From: Nitrososphaerota archaeon
GTDB taxonomy: Archaea > Thermoproteota > Nitrososphaeria > Nitrososphaerales > JAPUIC01
DNA length: 12,569 bases
Reading direction: 5' to 3'
NCBI GenBank assembly: GCA_027297425.1
Contig: JAPUIC010000096.1
Span: 1-12,569 of the forward strand
Made by a program: the position numbers and the translations under genes. The stretch's first letter is position 1, and each line of letters begins with the position of its first letter. The notes beneath the pieces are model-generated. The model was not told where the DNA came from and did no database searches. It was given only the letters and a program-made list of their open reading frames with translations. Shown piece by piece: positions 7,210 to 12,569 of this stretch.

Positions 7210-8201
7210 TACACATTCTCCTGCATACGTAGCTTTCTAGCTAACTCCTTCCACCGCTCACCTACCCGTCGTGCATTCCCTGCGATTTCCTCCGGAATCG
7301 CACCATAAGGGTGCCTAACAGGACCTGCACGGATGTATCCTGCTGCATCAAATCTAATCTTCGCCATCGGTATGTTGTAAATACTGAACAAATGTGGATC
7401 TCCTCGAGGATACCAGCCCTCGTAAGCTGAGGCTATCTGTTCCGACAGATCTCTTGCCCTATCAATATCTTTGGAGAAGATTGCCTCCCGAAGTTTTACC
7501 AGTGGAAATGGATCGCAGCTTGCGCTGGGTGACCAGCAAGCAAGTGTGTCTTCGGGAAACCAACTCCAGGCAACAAACCAGTCGCGGTCGGTTGGCATCA
7601 TCCTTATTCGTCCCTTTACTTTTTTGACAGTGGCTCGATAATTTGCCCAGTCAAACGTAGTGTACTTAGAGCCTACTACCTGTGGTATTTCAGCTAGTTT
7701 TTCATAAGTATTGGTCCCGACGCGTCCCTTGAATGCAGATGGGTTATCATAAATTATAATTCCTAATTCTGGTACCGCTTTCGCTATCTCACTATAGAAT
7801 TCGACTATAGCCTCTTGGGACATCTCGCACCACATAGGTCGGCCAAGAAATAGACCCTGGGCACCGATATCCCTTGCAAATGTCGCTCTTTTGATTGTAT
7901 CACGTGTATTGAGCGTAGTAGCACCTACGATAATCGGAACCCGCCCCTCCGCAGCATTTACGATCACCGGGTTGATTTCACGCCACTCCTCTTCGGTCAG
8001 CGTCGAACCCTCACCAAGAGTGCCGCAGGTCATTATTGCATCTACCCCGTCGTCTATAAGGGCCTTAGTTGCTCTAGCTGTTTCCTCAAGATCTACTGTA
8101 GATTCAGCGGTTGCACTAGCAGCGTCCGGTTTTGAAGGGGAGGGTATAATCGAAAAAATTCCCTTTACGGCTTCGTAAGTAAGCCTGAGGTCACCTGACA
8201 T
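7209..8201 (-). CDS. DHDPS/NAL-superfamily aldolase, trans-o-hydroxybenzylidenepyruvate hydratase-aldolase (NahE/PhdJ) type
   Basis: A 330-residue (beta/alpha)8 class I aldolase. It fits the aromatic-pathway hydratase-aldolases (NahE, PhdJ), about 330 residues, better than true dihydrodipicolinate synthase, about 290. Shared marks are the start 'SIIPSPSKPDA', 'STVDLEETARATKALIDDGV', 'GTLGEGSTLTEEEW', 'LNTRDTIKR', 'RPMWCEM', and the ending 'FDAAGYIRAGPVRHPY'. The Schiff-base lysine is K179 in VVGSKY. Y151 (IIIYDNPSAFK), W223 (ACWSPSA) and N276 (SIYNIPMAKIRFD) occupy the positions of the Tyr, Trp and Asn used by that subfamily. NahE-type enzymes hydrate and then cleave an aryl-pyruvate enone to an aldehyde plus pyruvate. 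The substrate here is unknown. A TATA-like box lies 27 nt before the ATG. The stop overlaps the Nudix-like gene by one base. The family call is firm; the exact reaction is inferred. Confidence 0.87.
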   Translation of the reverse strand: MSGDLRLTYEAVKGIFSIIPSPSKPDAASATAESTVDLEETARATKALIDDGVDAIMTCGTLGEGSTLTEEEWREINPVIVNAAEGRVPIIVGATTLNTRDTIKRATFARDIGAQGLFLGRPMWCEMSQEAIVEFYSEIAKAVPELGIIIYDNPSAFKGRVGTNTYEKLAEIPQVVGSKYTTFDWANYRATVKKVKGRIRMMPTDRDWFVAWSWFPEDTLACWSPSASCDPFPLVKLREAIFSKDIDRARDLSEQIASAYEGWYPRGDPHLFSIYNIPMAKIRFDAAGYIRAGPVRHPYGAIPEEIAGNARRVGERWKELARKLRMQENV

Positions 8202-8223
8202 GTCTCCATCTCACCTTAGAAAT

Positions 8224-8233
8224 CATATAAAAT
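8224..8233 (-). promoter_or_regulatory. TATA box of the aldolase gene (leaderless)
   Basis: On the minus strand the sequence reads attttatatg, centred about 27 nt before the ATG at 8201, in the 46-nt gap after the metallo-hydrolase gene. The predicted transcript starts at or beside the ATG, so the aldolase and Nudix-like pair can be transcribed apart from the upstream genes. Confidence 0.6.
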
Positions 8234-8247
8234 CTTTCGATCCGAAA

Positions 8248-8982
8248 TCATGTCTTTTGGGAATCAAGATATTCTCTTAATGCCGTGCTCCCTCCACTCA
8301 TTAATGGCGGAGAGTGGTAGGCTATCAGAATTTCAAAGTTGAGATCCCTGAGTTTCCCCAGTGATTCGACTGCCTCTCTCGGAGAAGCAGTCATCGGCGG
8401 CTTAGTTAGCCCTACCTTACCATCAAAGAGTTTCATCGAGTCAACAGCTGCCAAACAGGAAAGGTCTTTGAAGTAGAGAGCTATCAGTCCCGGTGTATGC
8501 CCGGGGACATGATATATTACCGTTTCACCGACAGTATCGAGTACGTCTCCTCCTCGGAGCACTCTGTCTGCCTTGATATTTTCGTACTCAGGATCGGGAT
8601 GTAGTCTAACCTGTATTGCCGCGATCTCCGCATTATCATATTTTGGGAAAAGTTTCCTAAGCTGATCATCTGTGAAGTGTTCTCCGGAAATCACTCGTTC
8701 ATCAAATTCGGGTGCCATAACGGTGCAACCAGTTATTCTCTGAATCTCTGCTGCAGATCCTACATGATCTGGGTCATAGTGGGTTAGGATGAGACTTTTT
8801 ACCTTAGAGGGTGCTGTACCTACACTAGCAAGATAATCTATTGTAATCTTAGCTTGGCCCGGAAAACCACAGTCAACGAGATGAACTGAACCATCGGCCC
8901 CGAAAAGTGCCAGTGGGTTAAGGGAAATGCCTGATGGTGCTTTAATTCCATCTACAATATGAAGCCCTTTTGCTATTTCCAA
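8248..8982 (-). CDS. Metallo-beta-lactamase-fold hydrolase (HxDxDH variant)
   Basis: A 244-residue MBL-fold metallohydrolase, the usual size for a glyoxalase-II-like member. The metal motif reads THYDPDHVG, with H68, D70, D72 and H73, so the second His of the standard HxHxDH is Asp. The remaining ligands are present: H162 (VPGHTPG), D181 (AAVDSM) and H223 (AYHSPP). The conserved GHTPG loop and the 'LILTHYD' strand make the fold certain. The Asp variant is seen in some hydrolytic branches of the superfamily and should still bind metal at the second site. The substrate is unknown. Between the dioxygenase and aldolase genes, a thioester, lactone or other ester hydrolase acting on a pathway product is one possibility, and a stand-alone housekeeping role is another. 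The start is TTG at 8982, with no Shine-Dalgarno sequence visible. Confidence 0.9.
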   Translation of the reverse strand: MEIAKGLHIVDGIKAPSGISLNPLALFGADGSVHLVDCGFPGQAKITIDYLASVGTAPSKVKSLILTHYDPDHVGSAAEIQRITGCTVMAPEFDERVISGEHFTDDQLRKLFPKYDNAEIAAIQVRLHPDPEYENIKADRVLRGGDVLDTVGETVIYHVPGHTPGLIALYFKDLSCLAAVDSMKLFDGKVGLTKPPMTASPREAVESLGKLRDLNFEILIAYHSPPLMSGGSTALREYLDSQKT

Positions 8983-9014
8983 GATATCTAGACAGTGTTG
9001 AATGATTTCCGCTA

Positions 9015-9023
9015 TCTAAAAGT
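9015..9023 (-). promoter_or_regulatory. Candidate TATA box of the MBL hydrolase gene
   Basis: On the minus strand the sequence reads acttttaga, centred about 36 nt before the TTG at 8982. This would give a leader of about 9-10 nt. It is weaker than the other promoter calls because the spacing is not the leaderless one. The rest of the 153-nt gap (8983-9135) shows nothing else. Confidence 0.35.
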
Positions 9024-9135
9024 TTCTTGGGCAATTAGGTTATTGGATGGACATTCGATGATGCGCGTTTGTTACTCTATCTATTCTAATGATATTATCA
9101 ACAAAGAGTGATGAGCGCTTCTGTTCTAAAGTCTC

Positions 9136-9399
9136 CTACTTTATACGATTCACGTACTCTTCCGCAGTCTTAACGCCGTAGAATTTTCCCGTCCGATACA
9201 TAATTCGAGGATGGACTCCCATCTTGAATAGTCGACTTAAATCTCCCTTCGCGACAGCATCTTTCTCTTCTTGAGTGAGATCGTATCGGTTAAACATCTC
9301 ATCCGGATTGTTTCGGAAGAGCTCTATAAGCTCCTTATTCCTAAAAGGAGCTGGTCTGGTTAGGTCCCATAAGAGCTTTGTAGTTTCATATAATGTCAT
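9136..9399 (-). CDS. LigA-type small subunit of a class III extradiol dioxygenase
   Basis: An 87-residue, mostly helical protein that resembles the alpha subunit of protocatechuate 4,5-dioxygenase. Marks include the N-terminal helix 'LYETTKLLWDL', the acidic block 'FRNNPDEMFNRYDLTQEEKD', then 'AVAKGDLSRLFKMGVHP', a pattern typical of LigA-domain proteins (Asp-Pro, 'LT-x-E-E', 'A-x-x-x-G-D', 'L-x-x-x-G-V-H-P'). In the family, LigA packs over the active site of LigB and closes the pocket; it has no catalytic metal. Its ATG is 6 nt after the LigB stop, with a weak SD-like aggatga straddling that stop, so the two subunits are translated together. The order (large subunit first) is the reverse of the ligA-ligB order of Sphingobium. 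The tail 'KFYGVKTAEEYVNRIK' is shorter than in classic LigA. Confidence 0.85.
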   Translation of the reverse strand: MTLYETTKLLWDLTRPAPFRNKELIELFRNNPDEMFNRYDLTQEEKDAVAKGDLSRLFKMGVHPRIMYRTGKFYGVKTAEEYVNRIK

Positions 9400-9405
9400 G
9401 ATTAA

Positions 9406-10239
9406 TCATCCTGAATTAGGAGGATTCCATACCATAAAGCCTAGCCCTGTAAGCCACTCGGGAACTCGATAGTAGTTCATCATTTCAGCTCTTCCGCCTT
9501 CTACAGAACCAATGAGTGCTATCCATTCCAAATTTTCGAGAGTGCCATTCCCAGCGTTCTCCATGCTTGCGGTTGAATATATGGCCAGTTCATCTTTAAG
9601 CCTGCCCTCCTCGATCGACTTCAAGAAGCTTTTGTCATATTCGTCAGCCACTTTACCCATACGTCCGTCTCCGAATGAATGTGATAGGCCTGCTGCCGCT
9701 AAGATTGCCACTTTTACGTTCTGATCTTGCTCCGCTATAGCTTTAGCTAAAGCTACACCAAATGCATAACATCTTTCGGAAGGGACATAGGGCGGTACCA
9801 TGGAATTGATATGAATCGGTATCACCGGAGTCTTGAAGTCTGGGTCTATAAAATTCAAAGGCACTTGGAACGCGTGATCTAAATCCATCTCCGCGCAAAA
9901 TGTGATATCAAACCCTTTGGATATCATGCTATTGACTAATTGCATCGAAAATGTTCGGTTTCCCTTGATTCTCATCGGGTCGAGTCTGGCACGTGATTGA
10001 AGCAGTTGATATGAATCAGCCACGCCGATGGCAAATGATGGAATATTGTCCAAGAAGAAGTTATTCAAATGATCAGATGAAAGTATAATAATAATATCTG
10101 GAGATTCTTCCTCAAATCGTCTACGCATAGTATCCAATGAACCGAAGATGTTTTTTCTTCGCTCTTCATCTAGGATCTCAGGGTTGATGGTTAGATCTAG
10201 TACATGGGGCCCACCTAAGGCTAAACAGATCCTTGACAT
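9406..10239 (-). CDS. LigB-type catalytic subunit of a class III extradiol ring-cleavage dioxygenase
   Basis: A 277-residue catalytic subunit related to LigB of protocatechuate 4,5-dioxygenase, a non-heme Fe(II) enzyme that uses O2 to open catechol-type rings beside the hydroxyls. Residues matching the LigB active site are present: H12 (LALGGPH) and H57 (ILSSDH) as iron-binding His; E235 (GTLENLEW) as the probable third ligand, four residues before a Trp as in LigB; H122 (MDLDHAF) in the pocket; and H187 (AAAGLSHSFGDG) as the likely acid-base His. 'NIPSFAIGVADSY' also matches the family. All key residues are intact, so the enzyme should be active. The substrate is not set by these features: protocatechuate, gallate and other catechols are all used in the family, and the aldolase next door does not fit the standard protocatechuate 4,5 route. 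The ATG at 10239 has a TATA box 28 nt upstream and appears leaderless. Confidence 0.92.
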   Translation of the reverse strand: MSRICLALGGPHVLDLTINPEILDEERRKNIFGSLDTMRRRFEEESPDIIIILSSDHLNNFFLDNIPSFAIGVADSYQLLQSRARLDPMRIKGNRTFSMQLVNSMISKGFDITFCAEMDLDHAFQVPLNFIDPDFKTPVIPIHINSMVPPYVPSERCYAFGVALAKAIAEQDQNVKVAILAAAGLSHSFGDGRMGKVADEYDKSFLKSIEEGRLKDELAIYSTASMENAGNGTLENLEWIALIGSVEGGRAEMMNYYRVPEWLTGLGFMVWNPPNSG

Positions 10240-10262
10240 TCAAAGATAATCGGTTAGGCCCG

Positions 10263-10272
10263 GATATAAATC
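10263..10272 (-). promoter_or_regulatory. TATA box of the ligB-ligA pair (leaderless)
   Basis: On the minus strand the sequence reads gatttatatc, centred about 28 nt before the ATG at 10239. No Shine-Dalgarno sequence precedes that ATG. The spacing matches the aldolase, zinc-ribbon and VIT genes in this window. Confidence 0.6.
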
Positions 10273-10345
10273 TAGAGCTTGATAGTCATGGAGAATTAAT
10301 CTAACTATTGAGATAAGATCTAGCGATATTGTATTTACTCATGCC

Positions 10346-10368
10346 CTCATTCACATATGAGTGTTTTT
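10346..10368. repeat. Short inverted repeat followed by T5 between pirin and ligB
   Basis: CTCAT (10346-10350) and ATGAG (10357-10361) flank 6 nt, within a wider imperfect palindrome cattcacatatgagtg (10348-10363). The T5 run at 10364-10368 is on the plus strand, but no plus-strand gene ends here. It could be an operator for the ring-cleavage genes or chance. Confidence 0.25.
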
Positions 10369-10392
10369 CATATTCAGTCCTACAGCGTTAAG

Positions 10393-11271
10393 TCAGTCAA
10401 GGATAGATGCTAATCTCCCTTTCTGATAGTCCTGAACTGCCCGTTGGATCTCTTCCTCAGTATTCATGACAAAGGGTCCATACCTCGCGACGGGCTCCTT
10501 CAAAGGGACTCCACCAAGTAGTAGCAATTCAGTAGGTTTGGAGACATTGTCTAACACATTAATCTGAATAGTTTCTCCGTCGCCAAGAATAGCCATTTGA
10601 CCCTCTGTAACAACCTTAGAGTCAGTACCAATTGTAGCTTCCCCCTTAAAGACATAGATCAAACTGTCATAATCTCGCGGAATCGCTTCAACTACTCGAC
10701 CACCGGCCTGGATGATGTAGTGGAGGTAAATTATCGGGGTGCGAGTATCTATAACTGCACTAGGTCCTAATTTAGATCGTCCAGCTATTACTCGGACGGT
10801 AGCCTTACCATCACTACTCTCGCCTTCAGGGATAGTACTACTCGGAACCTCTTGGTATCTAGGCTTCATCATTTTATCTCGAGAGGGAAGGTTGACCCAT
10901 ATCTGAAAACCATGCATAAGGCCGCCTGTCTCCTTAAACCGTGGGTCGGGCATCTCGGAATGAATTACGCCACCTCCGGCGGTCATCCACTGGACATCTC
11001 CAGGACCTAGTTTACCCTTATGCCCACTAGAGTCCTCATGAATGATCTGGCCAGCGAGTAAGTACGTGACGGCTTCGAAACCTCGATGGGGATGGTCTGG
11101 TGCACCTATGGCCTCACCTGGCTTCCAGGTGACAGGTCCCATTTCGTCCAGTAAGAGAAATGGATCTACATGCGATAGATTACGCACGGGAAAAGGCCTT
11201 CTGACCGGAAACCCGCCACCCTCCATAGTTTGCAAGCTATCGATGACTTCTTTTACTGCTTTAGCTACCAA
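10393..11271 (-). CDS. Pirin-family bicupin protein
   Basis: A 292-residue bicupin of the pirin family, full length. The N-terminal cupin holds the complete metal site: H60 and H62 in PDHPHRGFEAVTY, and H104 and E106 in GGGVIHSEM. The C-terminal cupin begins near residue 165 ('VRVIAGRSKLG') and ends with 'EPVARYGPFVMNTEEEI', a near-invariant pirin ending. Pirins bind Fe(II); some open the ring of quercetin with O2, others act as regulators or redox sensors, so the function is open. Its position beside a class III ring-cleavage dioxygenase makes a link to aromatic or oxidative chemistry plausible but unproven. The start is TTG at 11271 with a good Shine-Dalgarno sequence, GAGGT, 7 nt upstream, unlike the leaderless genes nearby. 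It is divergent from the VIT-family gene. Confidence 0.93.
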   Translation of the reverse strand: MVAKAVKEVIDSLQTMEGGGFPVRRPFPVRNLSHVDPFLLLDEMGPVTWKPGEAIGAPDHPHRGFEAVTYLLAGQIIHEDSSGHKGKLGPGDVQWMTAGGGVIHSEMPDPRFKETGGLMHGFQIWVNLPSRDKMMKPRYQEVPSSTIPEGESSDGKATVRVIAGRSKLGPSAVIDTRTPIIYLHYIIQAGGRVVEAIPRDYDSLIYVFKGEATIGTDSKVVTEGQMAILGDGETIQINVLDNVSKPTELLLLGGVPLKEPVARYGPFVMNTEEEIQRAVQDYQKGRLASILD

Positions 11272-11278
11272 GGTTAAT

Positions 11279-11283
11279 ACCTC
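11279..11283 (-). promoter_or_regulatory. Shine-Dalgarno GAGGT deciding the pirin TTG start
   Basis: GAGGT on the minus strand, 7 nt before the TTG at 11271, is the clearest ribosome binding site in the window and supports this rare start codon. No convincing TATA box lies 27 nt upstream of the TTG, consistent with a leadered mRNA. Confidence 0.6.
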
Positions 11284-11442
11284 GTTATGTCAGCGTAGTA
11301 GAGCGATACGGACGATGACTTTACGATCATATTCTCAAGAGATTTTCTTGTTCCAAATTCATCTTGGTTTAGGGAGACCATTATGGCAATCAAAAACTGT
11401 TTTATCAATTTAAAGATTCCAAGCAGATTAGTTAGGTGAGCG

Positions 11443-11453
11443 TAGATATTAAC
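11443..11453 (+). promoter_or_regulatory. TATA-like element of the ferritin-like/VIT gene
   Basis: The sequence tagatattaac is centred about 28 nt before the ATG at 11477, again the leaderless spacing. The remainder of the 205-nt divergent gap to pirin shows no further clear element. Confidence 0.5.
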
Positions 11454-11476
11454 GAGTATGATCCTGAGTTGGTGAG

Positions 11477-12352
11477 ATGAAAGGGCCTAAAGACTATCTG
11501 AAATTAGAGTATTTTGCTTACATTATCTTTAAGGCAATGGCAGAAAGAGAAAAGGACGCCTCAAGGCGGAAAGTTCTTGAACAGCTTAAGGAGAAAGAAT
11601 ATGAGCACTATGAGTTTTGGCGTGGCTACACTAAGATCACTGAGGTGCCTCAGGTTAGTAGCTTCGGGGTTCACATCAGGGTAATCATAGCAGCCATTTT
11701 GGGCCTTACCTTCACCTTGAAATTGCTCGAGAGATTTGAGTCGGACGTTGTTGAAGGCTATCAACAATTGGTAGGTACTATCGATAAGAAGTACAAAGCA
11801 GGGCTAGAGGCGATCTTGAAGGATGAGATGGAACATGAGAGCTTCTTCCTCTCACAGATAGGTGAAGGTCGTCTCAGGTACATGAGTTTCATCGTATTAG
11901 GTCTGGCTGATGCCATTGTTGAGATATCCGGGGTTCATGCAGGTTTCCTAGGTGTTACAAGCTCTACTTTGATAGCTGGAGTGGCAGGATTAGTCGTTGG
12001 GTTTGCGGCTGCAATCTCGATGGCTTCAGCTGCCTACCTCCAATCTAAACAGGAGACAGGAAAACCTTCAGTTCCTGCTGCAGTTTCTACAGGAGTGGCA
12101 TATATTATTGCGGTGGTGCTGTTGGCCCTCCCGTATTTCATCACTGATAATATGCCGTATGCCTTTGGGAGCTCAATTGTTATAGCAATATTCTTAGTCG
12201 CGGGATTCACCTTTTATGGTGCAGTCATAAACGATACAAAATTTAGTAGAGATTTCTTTCAGGCCGTCGCCCTTACTATAGGGACTGCCATAGCAACCTA
12301 CTTCTTCGGGCTATTAGTCGGTCAGTACTTCGGCATACAGAGCCTCATATGA
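11477..12352 (+). CDS. Ferritin-like domain fused to VIT1/CCC1-family iron transporter (MbfA/Er-VIT type)
   Basis: A 291-residue fusion. Residues about 5-132 form a four-helix ferritin-like (erythrin) domain with the acid/His pairs expected for a di-iron site: E11 (KLEYFAY), E41 and H44 (KEYEHYEF), E85/E88 (LLERFESD), and E117 and H120 (DEMEHES). Residues about 135-290 form the VIT/CCC1 membrane domain with five predicted helices. Its marks are 'GLADAIVEISGVHAGFLGV' in the first helix and 'AAISMASAAYLQSKQE' after the second, matching 'D-G-x-V' and 'S-M-A-x-x-x-Y-L' of VIT1. In rhizobia the same fusion (MbfA) exports iron and protects against iron and peroxide stress; in plants VIT1 loads iron into vacuoles. 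Here export of excess Fe(II) is likely, with the ferritin-like domain binding or oxidising it. It is next to iron-using enzymes (pirin, LigAB) and not far from suf. Confidence 0.9.
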   Translation: MKGPKDYLKLEYFAYIIFKAMAEREKDASRRKVLEQLKEKEYEHYEFWRGYTKITEVPQVSSFGVHIRVIIAAILGLTFTLKLLERFESDVVEGYQQLVGTIDKKYKAGLEAILKDEMEHESFFLSQIGEGRLRYMSFIVLGLADAIVEISGVHAGFLGVTSSTLIAGVAGLVVGFAAAISMASAAYLQSKQETGKPSVPAAVSTGVAYIIAVVLLALPYFITDNMPYAFGSSIVIAIFLVAGFTFYGAVINDTKFSRDFFQAVALTIGTAIATYFFGLLVGQYFGIQSLI

Positions 12353-12420
12353 TCTAGAGAGGTTAGTCCAGGCTCCCGATCCGGCTAATGACTCAGGATT
12401 TCAAAAAGTCTCACAACGAT

Positions 12421-12427
12421 AAAAAAA
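12421..12427 (-). terminator. Oligo-T terminator of tRNA-Glu
   Basis: On the minus strand a T7 run begins four bases after the discriminator base of the tRNA, a typical archaeal RNA polymerase stop. It also marks the tRNA 3' end, since no CCA is encoded there (the bases after A73 are TCCA, then T7). Confidence 0.6.
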
Positions 12428-12431
12428 TGGA

Positions 12432-12507
12432 TGCTCCGAGCGGGATTCGAACCCGCGATCCACGGCTCGAAAGGCCGTTATGCTTGACCGGGCTACACCA
12501 TCGGAGC
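12432..12507 (-). tRNA. tRNA-Glu, anticodon TTC
   Basis: The full cloverleaf can be drawn by hand. The acceptor stem GCTCCGA/TCGGAGC has 7 pairs with discriminator A. The D arm is gtgt/gcat with a loop containing GG. The anticodon stem ACGGC/GCCGT encloses the loop CTTTCGA, which gives anticodon TTC. The variable loop has 5 nt, and the T arm is GCGGG-TTCGAAT-CCCGC. There is no intron and no encoded CCA. It reads GAA (and GAG by wobble) codons, so it serves protein synthesis; glutamyl-tRNA is also a tetrapyrrole precursor in many archaea. Confidence 0.97.
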
Positions 12508-12528
12508 TCATGCAAATCGCGATTCAAG

Positions 12529-12539
12529 GTATATTTTAG
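12529..12539 (-). promoter_or_regulatory. TATA box of the tRNA-Glu gene
   Basis: On the minus strand the sequence reads gctaaaatata, centred about 27 nt before the tRNA 5' end at 12507. The predicted transcription start is at or very near the mature 5' end, so little or no leader would need trimming. Confidence 0.55.
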
Positions 12540-12569
12540 CATTATCCAGGTTTGACGAAGAAACGGCTT

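Noticed and set aside
7209..8201. Dihydrodipicolinate synthase (lysine biosynthesis)
   Set aside because: The protein is about 40 residues longer than typical DapA and carries the NahE-type N- and C-terminal motifs and its Tyr, Trp and Asn positions.
10346..10368. Intrinsic-terminator-like hairpin plus T run
   Set aside because: The T run is on the plus strand while both flanking genes are on the minus strand, the stem is only 5 bp, and archaea do not need such hairpins. Kept only as a weak repeat.
11042..11413. Open frame of 123 codons on the plus strand overlapping the pirin start
   Set aside because: Most of it is antisense to well-conserved pirin sequence including the metal site, and the part in the intergenic region shows no recognisable protein features.
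1..12569. Unusual CTAG frequency, such as repeated gatctaga-like words
   Set aside because: CTAG occurs often and is not depleted, but by eye it is near random expectation. This is a composition remark rather than a feature.
1..12569. Mobile element, integrase, attachment site or CRISPR array
   Set aside because: No transposase-like frame, terminal repeats, spaced repeat array or duplicated tRNA end was seen. The tRNA-Glu has no visible partial copy elsewhere in the window.

Overview
The window looks archaeal, most likely from the Thermoproteota and perhaps a heterotrophic relative of the Nitrososphaeria; this placement is inferred from gene style, not from any search. The evidence is that several genes have an A/T-rich TATA-like element centred about 27-28 nt before the start codon with little or no Shine-Dalgarno sequence (leaderless style), TTG starts are common, and a tRNA-Glu gene lacks an encoded CCA and is followed by an oligo-T stop.

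Left part (1-3863): the 3' end of a UbiE/COQ5-like methyltransferase, a 55-residue zinc-ribbon protein on the minus strand with a TTG start, then a plus-strand operon sufB - sufD - Rieske ferredoxin. sufB and sufD form the scaffold of the SUF iron-sulfur assembly system; the ATPase gene sufC is not in the window.

Middle part (4005-11271): an MFS transporter on the plus strand runs tail-to-tail into a minus-strand block. In the order of transcription, this block is: pirin; a class III extradiol dioxygenase as two subunits (LigB-type, then LigA-type); a metallo-beta-lactamase-fold hydrolase; a class I aldolase of the trans-o-hydroxybenzylidenepyruvate hydratase-aldolase type, overlapping by one base with a Nudix-like protein; and an M24 'pita-bread' protein. 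The dioxygenase and aldolase suggest opening of an aromatic or catechol-like ring and retro-aldol release of pyruvate, with the MFS protein as possible importer. The M24 protein has lost most metal ligands and the Nudix protein has a degenerate Nudix box, so these two are probably not ordinary peptidase and pyrophosphatase. This cluster is the most interesting part of the window.

Right part (11477-12569): a fused ferritin-like/VIT-family membrane iron transporter, divergent from pirin, and a tRNA-Glu(TTC) gene on the minus strand with its own promoter and terminator. No insertion sequence, CRISPR array or integrase is visible, and no stretch above 300 bases lacks a gene.
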